Source: Methanococcoides sp. EBM-47 (GTDB taxonomy: Archaea; Halobacteriota; Methanosarcinia; Methanosarcinales; Methanosarcinaceae). Taken from it: a stretch of DNA of 64,000 bases. The position numbers and the translations under genes were made by a program. Of the stretch, positions 1-8,318 are shown piece after piece; position 1 is the first letter of the stretch, and each line of letters starts with the position of its first letter. Location: the NCBI GenBank assembly GCA_001896725.1, contig MPPA01000052.1:1-64000 (forward strand), read 5' to 3'. Under the pieces are notes generated by a model. The model searched no databases, had not been told where the DNA came from, and saw nothing but the letters and a program-made list of their open reading frames with translations.

Positions 1-160
<160 letters not shown>

Positions 161-759
161 AAATAACACAAGCCACATCAACTTTTTTTTGGTATGCCTG
201 ATATCCTAACCTGATCAACTCTTTGCCTTCCAGCTTATGCTTCTGATGTGAACGCTACTACATTTGTTTCTTCCCCGAGGTGAAGGCATGACATAGTAAT
301 ATACCATAAAAGGAAGACCACATATCCGGTCAAATAATGTGTGCCAAGAGAGATGCAGATCAGTGATCAGGTATTTTATAAATAGTTCAGGCCATATGAG
401 TTGATCAAAGCTTCTTTAATGGGCCTTAGGGAAGTGAGGAGGCATGGAGTGTACCTCCCCTATGGATATAGACCCCAGCTCTGACAATGATCTGGGGGTG
501 GATATAGAGAGACATTCTGATATATAAACATACTCTATGATTTTTAAAAAGAAGCTCATGCTAGTCATAAACACCTAAGAGGAACATTGGTTCATTGAAA
601 TGGAGAAGAGATAAAATGAGCAGTATATATTGAGAAAACGTTTAGCTTAATGTTGGGAAAAATTAATATAATTAATTATTTATAATTAAACATGAGTTCA
701 ATCCACCATATATTCTAAAAAACAATGTCTGGGCATTGATAAAAAACGGGAGCATAAGA
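161..759. other. 600-bp gene-poor stretch with a candidate structured RNA
   Basis: No convincing protein gene lies between the kinase tail and the MsrA-like gene. The stretch is A+T rich. It contains a TATA-like TTTATAAATA at about 375-384 followed by a GC-rich hairpin-forming segment at 421-498, listed separately. A 27-codon frame from ATG 444 to TAA 527 lies inside the structured segment; its purine-rich GAGGAGG sits only 1 nt before the ATG, so I do not call it a gene. Confidence 0.5.
405..505 (+). ncRNA. Candidate structured RNA, copy A of a two-copy element
   Basis: Seen: GGAGG at 438-442 can pair with CCTCC at 454-458. CTAT at 459-462 can pair with ATAG across GGAT. ACCCCAG at about 472-478 can pair with CTGGGGGT at about 491-498. 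A TATA-like element at about 375-384 would place a transcript start near 405. The segment GGGAAGT, hairpin, then CCTATGGATA and CCCCAG recurs on the opposite strand near 9523-9575 with changed stem bases. That a transcript exists is inference. It could also be a DNA element. Confidence 0.35.
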
Positions 760-1302
760 ATGAATAAGCCTGGAAATACCCCCATGAACGAATACGAGAT
801 CGCAACCTTTGCTCTTGGAGCATCCTGGAAAGTAGAGGCAGTATTTCGCAATAAGGCCAGAGGGATAATTGCTACTGCCACTGGATATACGGGAGATGAA
901 GTACATTATCCCCGACTTGAAAGAGAGACAAAGGAAAAAAAACGCCTTGTACAGGCCGTACAGATCGTATTTGATCCAAAGATAGCCCCCTATGAAAAAT
1001 TACTGGAACTGTTCTGGGAACTGCATGATCCTGCCTATGCATTAAAGGCAGAAGAAAAAAAGGACCACCATACATCCATCATATATTGCCATTCAGAAAA
1101 ACAGAAAGAAAAGGCAATTATTTCCAAAAGGAGATTTGAAAGGTCTGGTAAATTCAAAGATCAAATTAACGTACACATCTTGCCTGCTCCGCATTTTTTC
1201 AAGGAGGAAAAAGAAATACCCAGAGATGATCATAATATAGGAAAAAGAACAGGTATCAACAAAAACTTTCCTAAAAAGAACCTTCAGCACCAAGCACGGT
1301 AA
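760..1302 (+). CDS. MsrA-family protein lacking the catalytic cysteine
   Basis: A 180-residue relative of peptide methionine (S)-S-oxide reductase. Family features seen: ATFALGASWKVEAVF at residues 15-29 aligns with the MsrA TFGGGCFWxxEAxF motif, GYTGDEVHYP follows, and the QAVQIVFDP / YEKLLELFWELHDP core is well kept. The nucleophilic cysteine of GCFW is Ala21 here (codon GCA, 820-822), the adjacent Phe is Ser, and the usual CSGxTGHAE segment is replaced by a charged one. Normal reductase chemistry therefore looks impossible; binding or a changed role is possible. ATG 760 is preferred because GGGAG lies about 8 nt upstream. The 3' end overlaps the convergent ABC ATPase gene by 19 nt. Confidence 0.8.
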   Translation: MNKPGNTPMNEYEIATFALGASWKVEAVFRNKARGIIATATGYTGDEVHYPRLERETKEKKRLVQAVQIVFDPKIAPYEKLLELFWELHDPAYALKAEEKKDHHTSIIYCHSEKQKEKAIISKRRFERSGKFKDQINVHILPAPHFFKEEKEIPRDDHNIGKRTGINKNFPKKNLQHQAR

Positions 1303-2099
1303 TATCCATCGCTTTTCTGCACCTCTACAGGCAGTCCGAATAACTGGGATAGATTAGAAGAGATCAGAATTTGCTCTTTTGGTCCATCCATGAAGATCCT
1401 GCCATTTCTGAACAGGATCACCCTCTCTATTTCCGGAATTATGTCCTGAAGATTGTGCGTCACAAGGATAATGCTTTTTCCAGCATTTGCGATCTTGCGC
1501 ATCACTTCTCTGAATTTGTGAAGACTGTGCAGATCAAGGCTATTGGCAGGTTCATCCAGCACAAGAGCCAGGGGGTCATGTACCAGTGCTCTTGCAATAA
1601 GAACCCTCCTTGCTTCACCTGTGGACATATGAGAGATCATTTGGTATCTGAGATGAGATATCTCCAGCAGGTCCATTACTGACTGAACTATGCACTTCAT
1701 CTCATAGGTAACATGATGATTAGTATAAATACCAATACTGCTGAAAAAACCCGACAACACTGCCTCATAGCCACAAATGTCCCTAGTATATTCCTGCTGC
1801 AGATCACCTGAGACTATACCCAATGAGCGCTGAAGATCGAACACATCCCACCTTTCTTTTCCCATGATGCGACATACAAGACCAGAAGAATTGGCCAGTG
1901 GCCGGTATTCCCTGGTAATGGTCTTGATGAGAGATGATTTTCCAGAACCATTTGGACCAATGATCGCAACGTTCTCACCTATACCTATCTGAAGGGAAAT
2001 GGAATCGAGGATCCTGCGTCCATCACGGGCAACGGTGACATTCCTGAAATCGATCAAAGGTTGCTGATGGTTTCCTGAACGAATGGATATGTCCTGCAT
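1284..2099 (-). CDS. ABC transporter ATP-binding protein, orphan
   Basis: A 271-residue single ABC ATPase domain with Walker A (GPNGSGKSS), a Q-loop region, a degenerate signature (MSTGEARR instead of LSGGQ), Walker B (LALVLDEPANSLD) and an H-loop (VTHNLQDI). The pattern resembles the ModF/YlmA-type soluble ABC proteins. No permease gene adjoins it, so the partner and substrate are unknown. ATG 2099 is chosen because a TATA-like TTATATAAA at 2125-2133 (minus strand) predicts transcription starting within a few bases of it; an upstream in-frame ATG at 2162 lies before that promoter. Converges on and overlaps the MsrA-like gene. Confidence 0.85.
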   Translation of the reverse strand: MQDISIRSGNHQQPLIDFRNVTVARDGRRILDSISLQIGIGENVAIIGPNGSGKSSLIKTITREYRPLANSSGLVCRIMGKERWDVFDLQRSLGIVSGDLQQEYTRDICGYEAVLSGFFSSIGIYTNHHVTYEMKCIVQSVMDLLEISHLRYQMISHMSTGEARRVLIARALVHDPLALVLDEPANSLDLHSLHKFREVMRKIANAGKSIILVTHNLQDIIPEIERVILFRNGRIFMDGPKEQILISSNLSQLFGLPVEVQKSDGYYRAWC

Positions 2100-2124
2100 A
2101 ATATTCACATATCTAATAGAAACC

Positions 2125-2133
2125 TTATATAAA
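2125..2133 (-). promoter_or_regulatory. TATA box for the orphan ABC ATPase gene
   Basis: TTATATAAA (palindromic, read on minus) lies about 26 nt before ATG 2099, the usual distance from an archaeal TATA box to the transcription start. This implies a leaderless or nearly leaderless mRNA and decides the start codon. Confidence 0.5.
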
Positions 2134-2301
2134 AACAATATCCGTTCATGATTTACCACCATGCATAAATAGATGGTTCATTATTGCATATTCGTCACGC
2201 TTAAAGTAATAAGATAAGGGATATTTCTCATACTATAACGGTCATTTCTGAAACAGGGTAATAAAAAAAGATCACATGCAGGAAGCATCAAACAAGGCAA
2301 C

Positions 2302-3156
2302 ATGATATCCACTACACCTATCATCGAGCTGAGGGATATATCCTATTCCTACAGGAACAGTAAGACAGAGGCACTTAAGGATGTGAGCCTGAGAATATAT
2401 GCCGGAGAAAAAGTGGCCTTCCTGGGGGCCAACGGTGCTGGAAAATCCACGCTTTTCAGGCATTTGAACGGAATACTCAAACCAAACACCGGACAAATAC
2501 TTGTCCACGGAGAGCCCATATCGAAAAAGAACATCTCGAAGGTGCGCCAGACAGTGGGTATCGTGTTCCAGAACCCTGATGACCAGATACTTGCACCTAC
2601 AGTGGAGCAGGACGTGGCATTTGGTCCTGTGAACATGGGTCTGTCCGAAAAAGAGGTTGATTCAAGGGTCAGAGAAGCTTTGGAACTTGTGAGTATGACA
2701 GGACTGGAGAACAGGTCACCACACCATCTTAGCGGTGGACAGAAAAAACGTGTTGCAATCGCTGGTATCCTGGCTATGAGACCAGAGGTCATAGTGCTGG
2801 ATGAACCTACGGCCGGACTTGACCCCAGGGGAACTGAGAACATAATGACGGTCATAGAGGATATGAACCGTGACCTGGGAATAACGGTAATACTATCTAC
2901 ACATGATGTAGACATGGTACCTCTTTTTGCTGACAGGGTCTTTCTGATGCACCACGGCAGGATAGAAACACAAGGTACTGTGAAAGAGATATTCAAACAG
3001 CCGGGGCTGCTGGAACATGTGCATCTGAGAATGCCCAGGATAGCAGGAGTGTTCGAACTGCTCAGGGCAGAAGGCCTTGATGTGGAGACAATGATCACAC
3101 CTGTGGAAGCCAGGGACGAGATATTGAGACTGCTGAATGTATACAGGAACCAATAG
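2302..3156 (+). CDS. cbiO: Cobalt/nickel ECF transporter ATPase CbiO
   Basis: A 284-residue energy-coupling-factor ATPase that powers uptake of cobalt or nickel through CbiQ and the substrate-binding CbiMN. Seen: Walker A GANGAGKST, Q-loop FQNPDDQ, signature LSGGQKKR, Walker B VIVLDEPTAGLDP and switch histidine STHDVD, plus the C-terminal extension typical of CbiO/EcfA. The next gene, cbiQ, starts 11 nt downstream. The ATG overlaps the TGA of a nine-codon upstream frame (2276-2305), so translation may be coupled. Metal specificity cannot be decided; methanogens need cobalt for corrinoids and nickel for F430 and hydrogenases. Confidence 0.95.
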   Translation: MISTTPIIELRDISYSYRNSKTEALKDVSLRIYAGEKVAFLGANGAGKSTLFRHLNGILKPNTGQILVHGEPISKKNISKVRQTVGIVFQNPDDQILAPTVEQDVAFGPVNMGLSEKEVDSRVREALELVSMTGLENRSPHHLSGGQKKRVAIAGILAMRPEVIVLDEPTAGLDPRGTENIMTVIEDMNRDLGITVILSTHDVDMVPLFADRVFLMHHGRIETQGTVKEIFKQPGLLEHVHLRMPRIAGVFELLRAEGLDVETMITPVEARDEILRLLNVYRNQ

Positions 3157-3167
3157 AAGGCAATTAC

Positions 3168-3977
3168 ATGGAAATAACGCTTACAGATATTGAAAATGAA
3201 GCGTATAAGAACAGTCCGGTGCATCGTCTTGACGGTCGTGTAAAACTACTTACAGTGATCATAATAATACTGTTTACCGTTAGCCTGCCCAGGGTACATG
3301 AGAACAATATGATGCGTTTGGCCTTCGTAGAAGCCTATCTTATTGCCCTGATGATCTTGTCAAAGCTGAACCCTGTGTATGTGATCGTCCGTTTCCTTGT
3401 GGTGCTCCCCTTTGGACTTGGCATGATAGTGGTCCAGCCTTTTGTAAGACAGCCTTTCTTTGATTCTTTTACGGAATATCCACTTGATCTGCCCCTGGGA
3501 CTTACAATGACGTACGAAGGTCTGGCCTTTGGCATAACATTGCTGGCAAAGTTCATTGTATGCATAAGTGCTATAATATTGCTCTCTTCCACTACGAAGA
3601 TGCATGATATCGTAGGATCTGCAAGACAGCTGGGTATTCCAAAGGAGATCGCAGTGCTACTTACCATGATGGTCAGATATCTGTTCTTGTTCTGGAGCGT
3701 GCTTAAGCGTATCCGTACGGCTCAGAAGTGCCGTTTGTTCAACATATGGAATAGGAATGTCCGCCGTATGTGGATACTGGAGCAGATCGGATATACCATC
3801 AGCTCGATCTTTATAATGGCCTATGAACAGGGAGAAAGAACATACATAAGTATGTTGTGCAGAGGATATGGACAGAACGGTGATATCCAAATACGCAAAA
3901 AGGACCTGAAAATATCGGATATGCTGTTTTCAGGAACAACATTGGCAGTTCTTGTAGTTTCCTACTTTTTGATCTGA
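3168..3977 (+). CDS. cbiQ: Cobalt/nickel ECF transporter transmembrane protein CbiQ
   Basis: A 269-residue integral membrane protein of the CbiQ/EcfT family, which couples the ATPase to the substrate-capture subunit. Seen: hydrophobic segments near residues 25-45, 55-75, 80-100, 115-140 and 240-260, and the cytoplasmic coupling region with the TLTM-type helix (AVLLTMMVRYLFLF) and the conserved ARG-like segment (MLCRGYGQNG). It directly follows cbiO in the same operon. The gene ends 52 nt before the convergent cbiN stop; the A+T-rich gap has T and A runs but no good hairpin. Confidence 0.93.
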   Translation: MEITLTDIENEAYKNSPVHRLDGRVKLLTVIIIILFTVSLPRVHENNMMRLAFVEAYLIALMILSKLNPVYVIVRFLVVLPFGLGMIVVQPFVRQPFFDSFTEYPLDLPLGLTMTYEGLAFGITLLAKFIVCISAIILLSSTTKMHDIVGSARQLGIPKEIAVLLTMMVRYLFLFWSVLKRIRTAQKCRLFNIWNRNVRRMWILEQIGYTISSIFIMAYEQGERTYISMLCRGYGQNGDIQIRKKDLKISDMLFSGTTLAVLVVSYFLI

Positions 3978-4029
3978 GGGCAGTATGTAGAGATCTTTTT
4001 AATAAAAATATTAAAAAAATAAAATAAGT

Positions 4030-4329
4030 TTATTTCTTTATAACTTTTCCTAAACCGTAGCTTATGCCCAGCACGAGCAGAGTACCAACAACGATAGCAG
4101 CTACTTCACCGGATTTCCCCATGCCCTCGATGGCATAATCGGGCATTGGAGAGGAGAACACTGAGCCTGCTTCTTCCATCTCTGCAAGTTTTTCCTCACT
4201 TACAACACCTTCGGCAGCACTTTCCAGACCATCTGGATCAGAGGAGGCAATGAAGGGAGCAAGGACAGCAATTATGAGGGCTATTACTAAGCCTGCATAA
4301 AGGAACTTCATATTGGATCGGCTGCTCAT
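4030..4329 (-). CDS. cbiN: Cobalt transport protein CbiN
   Basis: A 99-residue small membrane subunit of the CbiMNQO transporter. Seen: N-terminal membrane segment (residues 7-27), an extracytoplasmic loop with the family FSSPMPDYAIEG motif, a second membrane segment (77-94) and a basic C-terminus. CbiN activates metal insertion into CbiM. Its ATG overlaps the cbiM stop by 4 nt (ATGA), so the two are translationally coupled. A separate CbiN, rather than the NikL-type extension, is usual in cobalt systems, which favours cobalt. Confidence 0.93.
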   Translation of the reverse strand: MSSRSNMKFLYAGLVIALIIAVLAPFIASSDPDGLESAAEGVVSEEKLAEMEEAGSVFSSPMPDYAIEGMGKSGEVAAIVVGTLLVLGISYGLGKVIKK

Positions 4330-4976
4330 GTTTTTACACCTCTTGCAAGTGACCTGTTCTCCAGGAGGTCAGGCCTTGAGCTTGCAATTGCCGTAATTGC
4401 AATAGCAGTGATAAGACCTTCGCCTATGAGGCCTATGATGAAGTGATATGTACCCATTGCAACAAGTCCTGGCACCAGGGGGAAAGTGCCTGCAAGATAC
4501 ATCTGTACCGCACAAACGAGGGCCGATACCAGCAGACCGAGCCATGCGCCTACGAAAGACGAGATCTGAAGACTAAGCTTGTGCTTCATAAGAGCAGAGA
4601 ACGTATAATAGCCCACGAACCCTGAGACGACCCCCATATTGAGTATGTTAGCGCCCATAGTGGTGATACCACCATCAGCGAACACAAAACCCTGCACCAG
4701 CAGTACAAGGGTGAGCACAAGCACCCCAGCCCAGGGACTTGCGAATATGATCGCAACTAACGTGGCTCCCACCATATGACCACTGGTACCCATACTTATA
4801 GGGATGTTCAGGGCCTGAATGGCAAAAATACCTGCAGCAAGGGCAGCAAGTATAGGAACTTTCGTGTCGTCCATTTCTTTCCCTGCCCATCTGAGGGCCA
4901 TGAAAATAAAAGGCAGCGCTATTATCCAGTATATGATGGCCTGGGAAAGGGGGATGAATGAATCAGGTATATGCAT
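4326..4976 (-). CDS. cbiM: Cobalt/nickel substrate-binding membrane protein CbiM
   Basis: A 216-residue seven-helix S-component that captures Co(II) or Ni(II). Seen: the N-terminal metal-chelating start MHIPDSFIP, where Met1-His2 bind the ion in characterised CbiM/NikM, the helix with MGTSGHMVGATL carrying a second conserved histidine, and FVFADGGITTMGANILNMG. GGAGG sits 7 nt before the ATG. Forms an operon with cbiN on the minus strand, convergent with cbiOQ on the plus strand, instead of the common single MNQO operon. No corrinoid riboswitch or confident NikR operator was seen upstream. Confidence 0.95.
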   Translation of the reverse strand: MHIPDSFIPLSQAIIYWIIALPFIFMALRWAGKEMDDTKVPILAALAAGIFAIQALNIPISMGTSGHMVGATLVAIIFASPWAGVLVLTLVLLVQGFVFADGGITTMGANILNMGVVSGFVGYYTFSALMKHKLSLQISSFVGAWLGLLVSALVCAVQMYLAGTFPLVPGLVAMGTYHFIIGLIGEGLITAIAITAIASSRPDLLENRSLARGVKT

Positions 4977-5490
4977 ATTAGTCCTCCTATACTGTTAAAG
5001 TATGAATAACTATGGCTATCGTAACACTTTTATTTTATTATTTTACTATATATAACTGATGGTAACAACTATTTGAAAAATAATAACAACAGAAATGTAC
5101 TATTAAAAAAATAATATATGACCTGACGGGGCTCTTTTTTGATCAGCTTTCTTAACCAACTTTCACGGCTTGTTATCAAGCAAAAGAGCTGAGAAGCTAT
5201 GGTGCAAAGAAGGGAATTACAAGTTTGTGTCCCCACGACCTTGTTTAAAAGATAAGTTGCAATAACAGATATCAGTGCATGCGGATGATATGGATGGTTT
5301 TGCAAGTCATCTGGAATAAAAGAGTGTTCTTCACTGCTGACCAGATCCTGGCTGTCGGGAACCATGTCACATGATGCAGAACCTTAAATTCAGCAGGTAG
5401 TGGTATACAGTGACCGGCTCATTTATAGGGATCAGCAAACCATTGATACTGCGATCACCCACCCGATGTTGGAAAAGGTTGTGTCGATTT
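4977..5490. other. Non-coding stretch upstream of cbiM
   Basis: The first 100 bases on the cbiM side hold the minus-strand promoter region (A+T-rich with TATATA near 5047-5052). A 98-codon minus-strand frame at 5069-5365 has no ribosome binding site, no recognisable motif and a low-complexity hydrophobic end. I regard it as chance. No RNA gene or repeat was recognised. Confidence 0.4.
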
Positions 5491-5514
5491 GATCCCCTTT
5501 CAAAAAGGAGGATC
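5491..5514 (-). terminator. Hairpin downstream of the kinase-like gene
   Basis: GATCCCCTTT at 5491-5500 pairs with AAAGGAGGATC ending at 5514 through ten base pairs, one bulged A and a CAA loop. It lies 24 nt past the stop of the ACT-UPF0210-kinase operon, a likely mRNA 3'-end structure. No strong T-run follows on the minus strand, so it may act as an RNA stability element rather than a terminator. Confidence 0.4.
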
Positions 5515-5537
5515 TCTACAGAGCTAACTGACATGTG

Positions 5538-6050
5538 TCACTTTTCAGGTACGTAGCGGATAGCTTCCACTATTTTAGCGGTTACCGAGGCGATGGTGTC
5601 CCTGTCGCCTATATTAATGCTCATATCAGCATATTTCTGATAAAGAGGGAACCTCTCGGCAAAAAGTTTCTCAAGACTTCGCCCTTTTAGACCTACGATA
5701 CCCCGGGAGTCTTGATTATTGATCTGCCGCTGCACCCTTGAAAGAGGGGTGTGCAGGAATATGATGATGCTCCTTTCTTTCAGGAGTGTCATTGCCTTAT
5801 CGGAATATACTATGCTGCCTCCGGGAGAGATGACCATGTCATCAGCAATTCCAAGACCAAGGACGATCTCCTCTTCCATCTGTACCAGAGCTCCGTCCCC
5901 TTGGGAATCTATAATGTCCTGAAGAGAAAGTCCTGACTTTTTCCTGATCAGCTTATCGATATCCACAAAGTCATACTCAAGTACCCGGGCAACTTCCTTG
6001 CCTATGGAGGTCTTTCCTGACCCCGGCATACCTATCAGCGTGATGTTCAT
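5538..6050 (-). CDS. Shikimate-kinase-like P-loop kinase, substrate unknown
   Basis: A 170-residue protein of the AroK fold. Seen: P-loop GMPGSGKTSIG (7-17), FVDIDKL (28-34) with the magnesium/substrate aspartates, a lid region around DSRGIVG, and ERFPLYQKYAD with the conserved arginine. Against AroK, the shikimate-binding arginine of the GExxFRxxE motif is Val56 here and the GGG loop reads PGGS. Methanogens normally make shikimate 3-phosphate with an unrelated GHMP-type kinase. A different small-molecule substrate is therefore likely. Last gene of the operon with the UPF0210 and ACT proteins, 17 nt after the former. Confidence 0.75.
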   Translation of the reverse strand: MNITLIGMPGSGKTSIGKEVARVLEYDFVDIDKLIRKKSGLSLQDIIDSQGDGALVQMEEEIVLGLGIADDMVISPGGSIVYSDKAMTLLKERSIIIFLHTPLSRVQRQINNQDSRGIVGLKGRSLEKLFAERFPLYQKYADMSINIGDRDTIASVTAKIVEAIRYVPEK

Positions 6051-6067
6051 GGTATATCCCTGCCTGA

Positions 6068-7429
6068 TCAGTTGTTAAGGGCCTGTATGGGCGCAGGTAT
6101 CTTTCCGCCTCTGGAGATGAACTTCTCTGAACTGAAAGGGTTCACTGGCATTACAGGGGCCCTTCCCAGAAGACCGCCAAACTCCACTTCATCGCCTACT
6201 TTCCTGCCTGGCACTGGGATCAGGCGTACTGCTGTGGTCTTGCAGTTGATCATGCCTATTGCCATTTCATCGGCTATGATGGCGGATATGGTGGAGACAG
6301 GAGTGTCCCCAGGCACTGCTATCATGTCCAGGCCTACTGAACACACGCTGGTCATGGCCTCAAGCTTTTCCAGGCTCAGGGAGCCATCCTGTACAGCCCT
6401 GATCATACCTGCATCCTCGCTGACAGGGATGAACGCACCGCTTAAGCCGCCTACGGAGGAGGAGGCCATAGAACCGCCTTTCTTCACAGCATCGTTCAGC
6501 ATGGCAAGGGCGGCAGTGGTGCCGTGGGTACCGCATCTCTCAAGACCCATTGCTTCGAGTATCGCAGCCACACTGTCACCGACTGCAGGGGTGGGTGCCA
6601 GGGAAAGGTCCAGTACACCGAACTGTGCATTGAGGCGGGAGGAGACCTCACGCCCTACCTTCTCGCCCATGCGCGTGATCTTGAAAGCTGTTTTCTTGAT
6701 GGTCTCGGAGATCTCGTTCAGTGTGGGGTCCTTGAGGGCACGTACCGCAGCATTAACGACCCCGGGACCGCTGACGCCTACGTTTATTGAGCGGTCGGCC
6801 TCACCCACACCATGGAAAGCCCCGGCCATGAAGGGGTTGTCCTCCGGTGCATTGGCAAAGACAACGAGCTTGGCGCATCCGATGCCATTCCGGTCTGCTG
6901 TAAGGGCTGCGGTCTGCTTGATCACATCGCCCATGAGGGCTACCGCGTCCATGTTTATTCCGGCATTGGTGGTTGCTACGTTGACGGATGAGCAGACCTT
7001 CTCTGTGGTGGCAAGGGCCTGGGGGATGGAGCTGATGAGCCGCATGTCCCCATGGGTCATGCCTTTGTGCACAAGGGAGCTGAAACCGCCTATGAAGTTC
7101 ACACCGACCTTGGAGGCTGCTTTGTCCAGGGTCTTTGCTATGGGAACATAATCATCGCATTTGCATGCCTCTGCCACGATGGCAATTGGGGTCACAGATA
7201 TTCTTTTATTGACAATGGGCACACCGTAGAGGCGGGAGATCTCATCTGTGACCGGTACAAGGTCCTTTGCGTAAGTGGTGATCTTTTCGTATATGTTCGA
7301 GTTGAACTCATCGATGTCCGGGTGACAGCAGTCCCGCAGGTTTATGCCCATGGTGACCGTGCGGATATCGAGGTTCTCGGTGGTGACCATCTGTATGGTC
7401 TCGAGTATCTCTTCAGGATGGATGAGCAT
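6068..7429 (-). CDS. UPF0210 / PFL-like (DUF711) family protein
   Basis: A 453-residue cytoplasmic protein of the UPF0210 family, distantly related to pyruvate formate-lyase-type barrels; its biochemical role is not established. Recognised from the N-terminal [27 protein letters not shown]-type region, the [15 protein letters not shown] segment, the [16 protein letters not shown] region and the glycine-rich C-terminus. ATG 7429 is preferred over an upstream in-frame ATG because GGGTGA lies 5 nt before it. It follows the ACT-domain gene by 11 nt. In many genomes UPF0210 and a UPF0237 ACT protein are adjacent, which suggests an amino-acid-regulated function. Confidence 0.85.
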   Translation of the reverse strand: MLIHPEEILETIQMVTTENLDIRTVTMGINLRDCCHPDIDEFNSNIYEKITTYAKDLVPVTDEISRLYGVPIVNKRISVTPIAIVAEACKCDDYVPIAKTLDKAASKVGVNFIGGFSSLVHKGMTHGDMRLISSIPQALATTEKVCSSVNVATTNAGINMDAVALMGDVIKQTAALTADRNGIGCAKLVVFANAPEDNPFMAGAFHGVGEADRSINVGVSGPGVVNAAVRALKDPTLNEISETIKKTAFKITRMGEKVGREVSSRLNAQFGVLDLSLAPTPAVGDSVAAILEAMGLERCGTHGTTAALAMLNDAVKKGGSMASSSVGGLSGAFIPVSEDAGMIRAVQDGSLSLEKLEAMTSVCSVGLDMIAVPGDTPVSTISAIIADEMAIGMINCKTTAVRLIPVPGRKVGDEVEFGGLLGRAPVMPVNPFSSEKFISRGGKIPAPIQALNN

Positions 7430-7440
7430 GATTTCACCCT

Positions 7441-7719
7441 TCAGATCCTGTGCATACATGCAAAGGCATCTTCGTGCTGTACCTTGACCTCCACGCCCAG
7501 CCGTTTGCCTTCTTCGGTCATGCTGTGCTGGAATGCGGAAAGGTCGAAGGTCTTATCCTTAACCTCTGCCAGCATGATCATTGTGAAGAGGTCCTGCATA
7601 ATGGTCTGGCTGATGTCGACTATGTTCACATTGTGCCTGGCCATCACGGCAGTGATGCCGGCCACTATACCTACTCGGTCTATACCTATGACTGTAATGA
7701 TAAAACGGCTTGAGCTCAT
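7441..7719 (-). CDS. ACT-domain regulatory protein, UPF0237 family
   Basis: A 92-residue stand-alone ACT domain. Seen: [21 protein letters not shown] at the N-terminus, the typical first strand and helix of ACT domains that bind amino acids, then [22 protein letters not shown]. It is probably a ligand-sensing partner of the UPF0210 protein encoded next. ATG 7719 is chosen because AGGTG lies 8 nt upstream; an ATG 21 nt earlier has no such site. First gene of a three-gene minus-strand operon. Confidence 0.85.
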   Translation of the reverse strand: MSSSRFIITVIGIDRVGIVAGITAVMARHNVNIVDISQTIMQDLFTMIMLAEVKDKTFDLSAFQHSMTEEGKRLGVEVKVQHEDAFACMHRI

Positions 7720-8085
7720 GGTAATGCACCTGCTGGACACAGAGAGATCAATGGATGTTCAACTACCGGTTGGATTAAGTAGTTTGCGCAAACGTACATA
7801 TAAATGATAGGTGTTAAATGGTGGACTTTTCACCGGACAAAATGCATTTATGGCACAGATATCCATCTTAATTGGTTTTGAGTAAAAATATGTTCTTTGT
7901 GAGAACATTTTATTCCCATTACTACAATAATATACAAATAAAATAATATTTATTATGTATCTTATACCTGAAGCACCTCAGGACCTGGAACAAAACACAA
8001 AGTTTTTATATTACAGAATTTATGATAATCATGATGATGAAAGCATGCGATGGCATGTTCAAAAAAATTTGATCAGGAAGATATA
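7720..8085. other. Divergent promoter region
   Basis: The region separates the minus-strand ACT operon from the plus-strand DUF5371-pilin operon. It is A+T rich and contains TATA-like sequences near 7798-7803 (minus side) and TTTTTATATTA near 8004-8014 (plus side). No gene or repeat was seen. Confidence 0.4.
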
Positions 8086-8292
8086 ATGGTGAAAATCGTA
8101 CACGCTCAGACCGTGCTGACAGAAGAGGAACTTGAAGCTTTGAAAAAGAAATGTAACGAGCCTTCTACCAAGGAGGCTCTTAGCATCGCTGTCCGGCATT
8201 ATCTTGAGTGTGAGTACACGGACCTCGGAGATAAGATGTGGGCGAAAAAATTAGAGAGGGTCGTCCAGAAGAAAAAATCTCAAAACATATAA
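8086..8292 (+). CDS. DUF5371-like small protein
   Basis: A 68-residue charged protein that resembles the DUF5371 family of Methanosarcinales; function unknown. Its first half (TVLTEEELEALKKKCNEPSTKEALSIA as separate helices) has the look of a short helix-turn-helix or ribbon-helix-helix-like dimer, ending in a lysine-rich tail. ATG 8086 is chosen because AGGAAG lies just upstream. The stop is 26 nt before the pilin start and the pilin ribosome site lies in the gap, so the two are probably cotranscribed. A regulatory role toward the pilin is a guess. Confidence 0.65.
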   Translation: MVKIVHAQTVLTEEELEALKKKCNEPSTKEALSIAVRHYLECEYTDLGDKMWAKKLERVVQKKKSQNI

Positions 8293-8318
8293 ACCCAAAA
8301 ACAGGAGAGAAACACGTA

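Noticed and set aside
444-527. 27-codon frame inside structured element A
   Set aside because: The purine-rich site is only 1 nt from the ATG, and the same region is better explained by hairpin pairing shared with the copy near 9.5 kb.
2349-3224. 291-codon minus-strand frame opposite cbiO
   Set aside because: Antisense to a clear CbiO with all ABC motifs; no independent evidence.
4977-5068. Possible NikR-type operator upstream of cbiM
   Set aside because: GTTA and TAAC half-sites are present but do not match the NikR spacing and consensus closely enough.
5069-5365. 98-codon minus-strand frame in the gap upstream of cbiM
   Set aside because: No ribosome binding site, no family resemblance, and a low-complexity hydrophobic tail encoded by A+T-rich promoter-like DNA.
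6072-7151. 359-codon plus-strand frame opposite the UPF0210 gene
   Set aside because: Antisense shadow of a well-recognised family protein; Ala/Ser/Pro-rich composition is typical of antisense frames.
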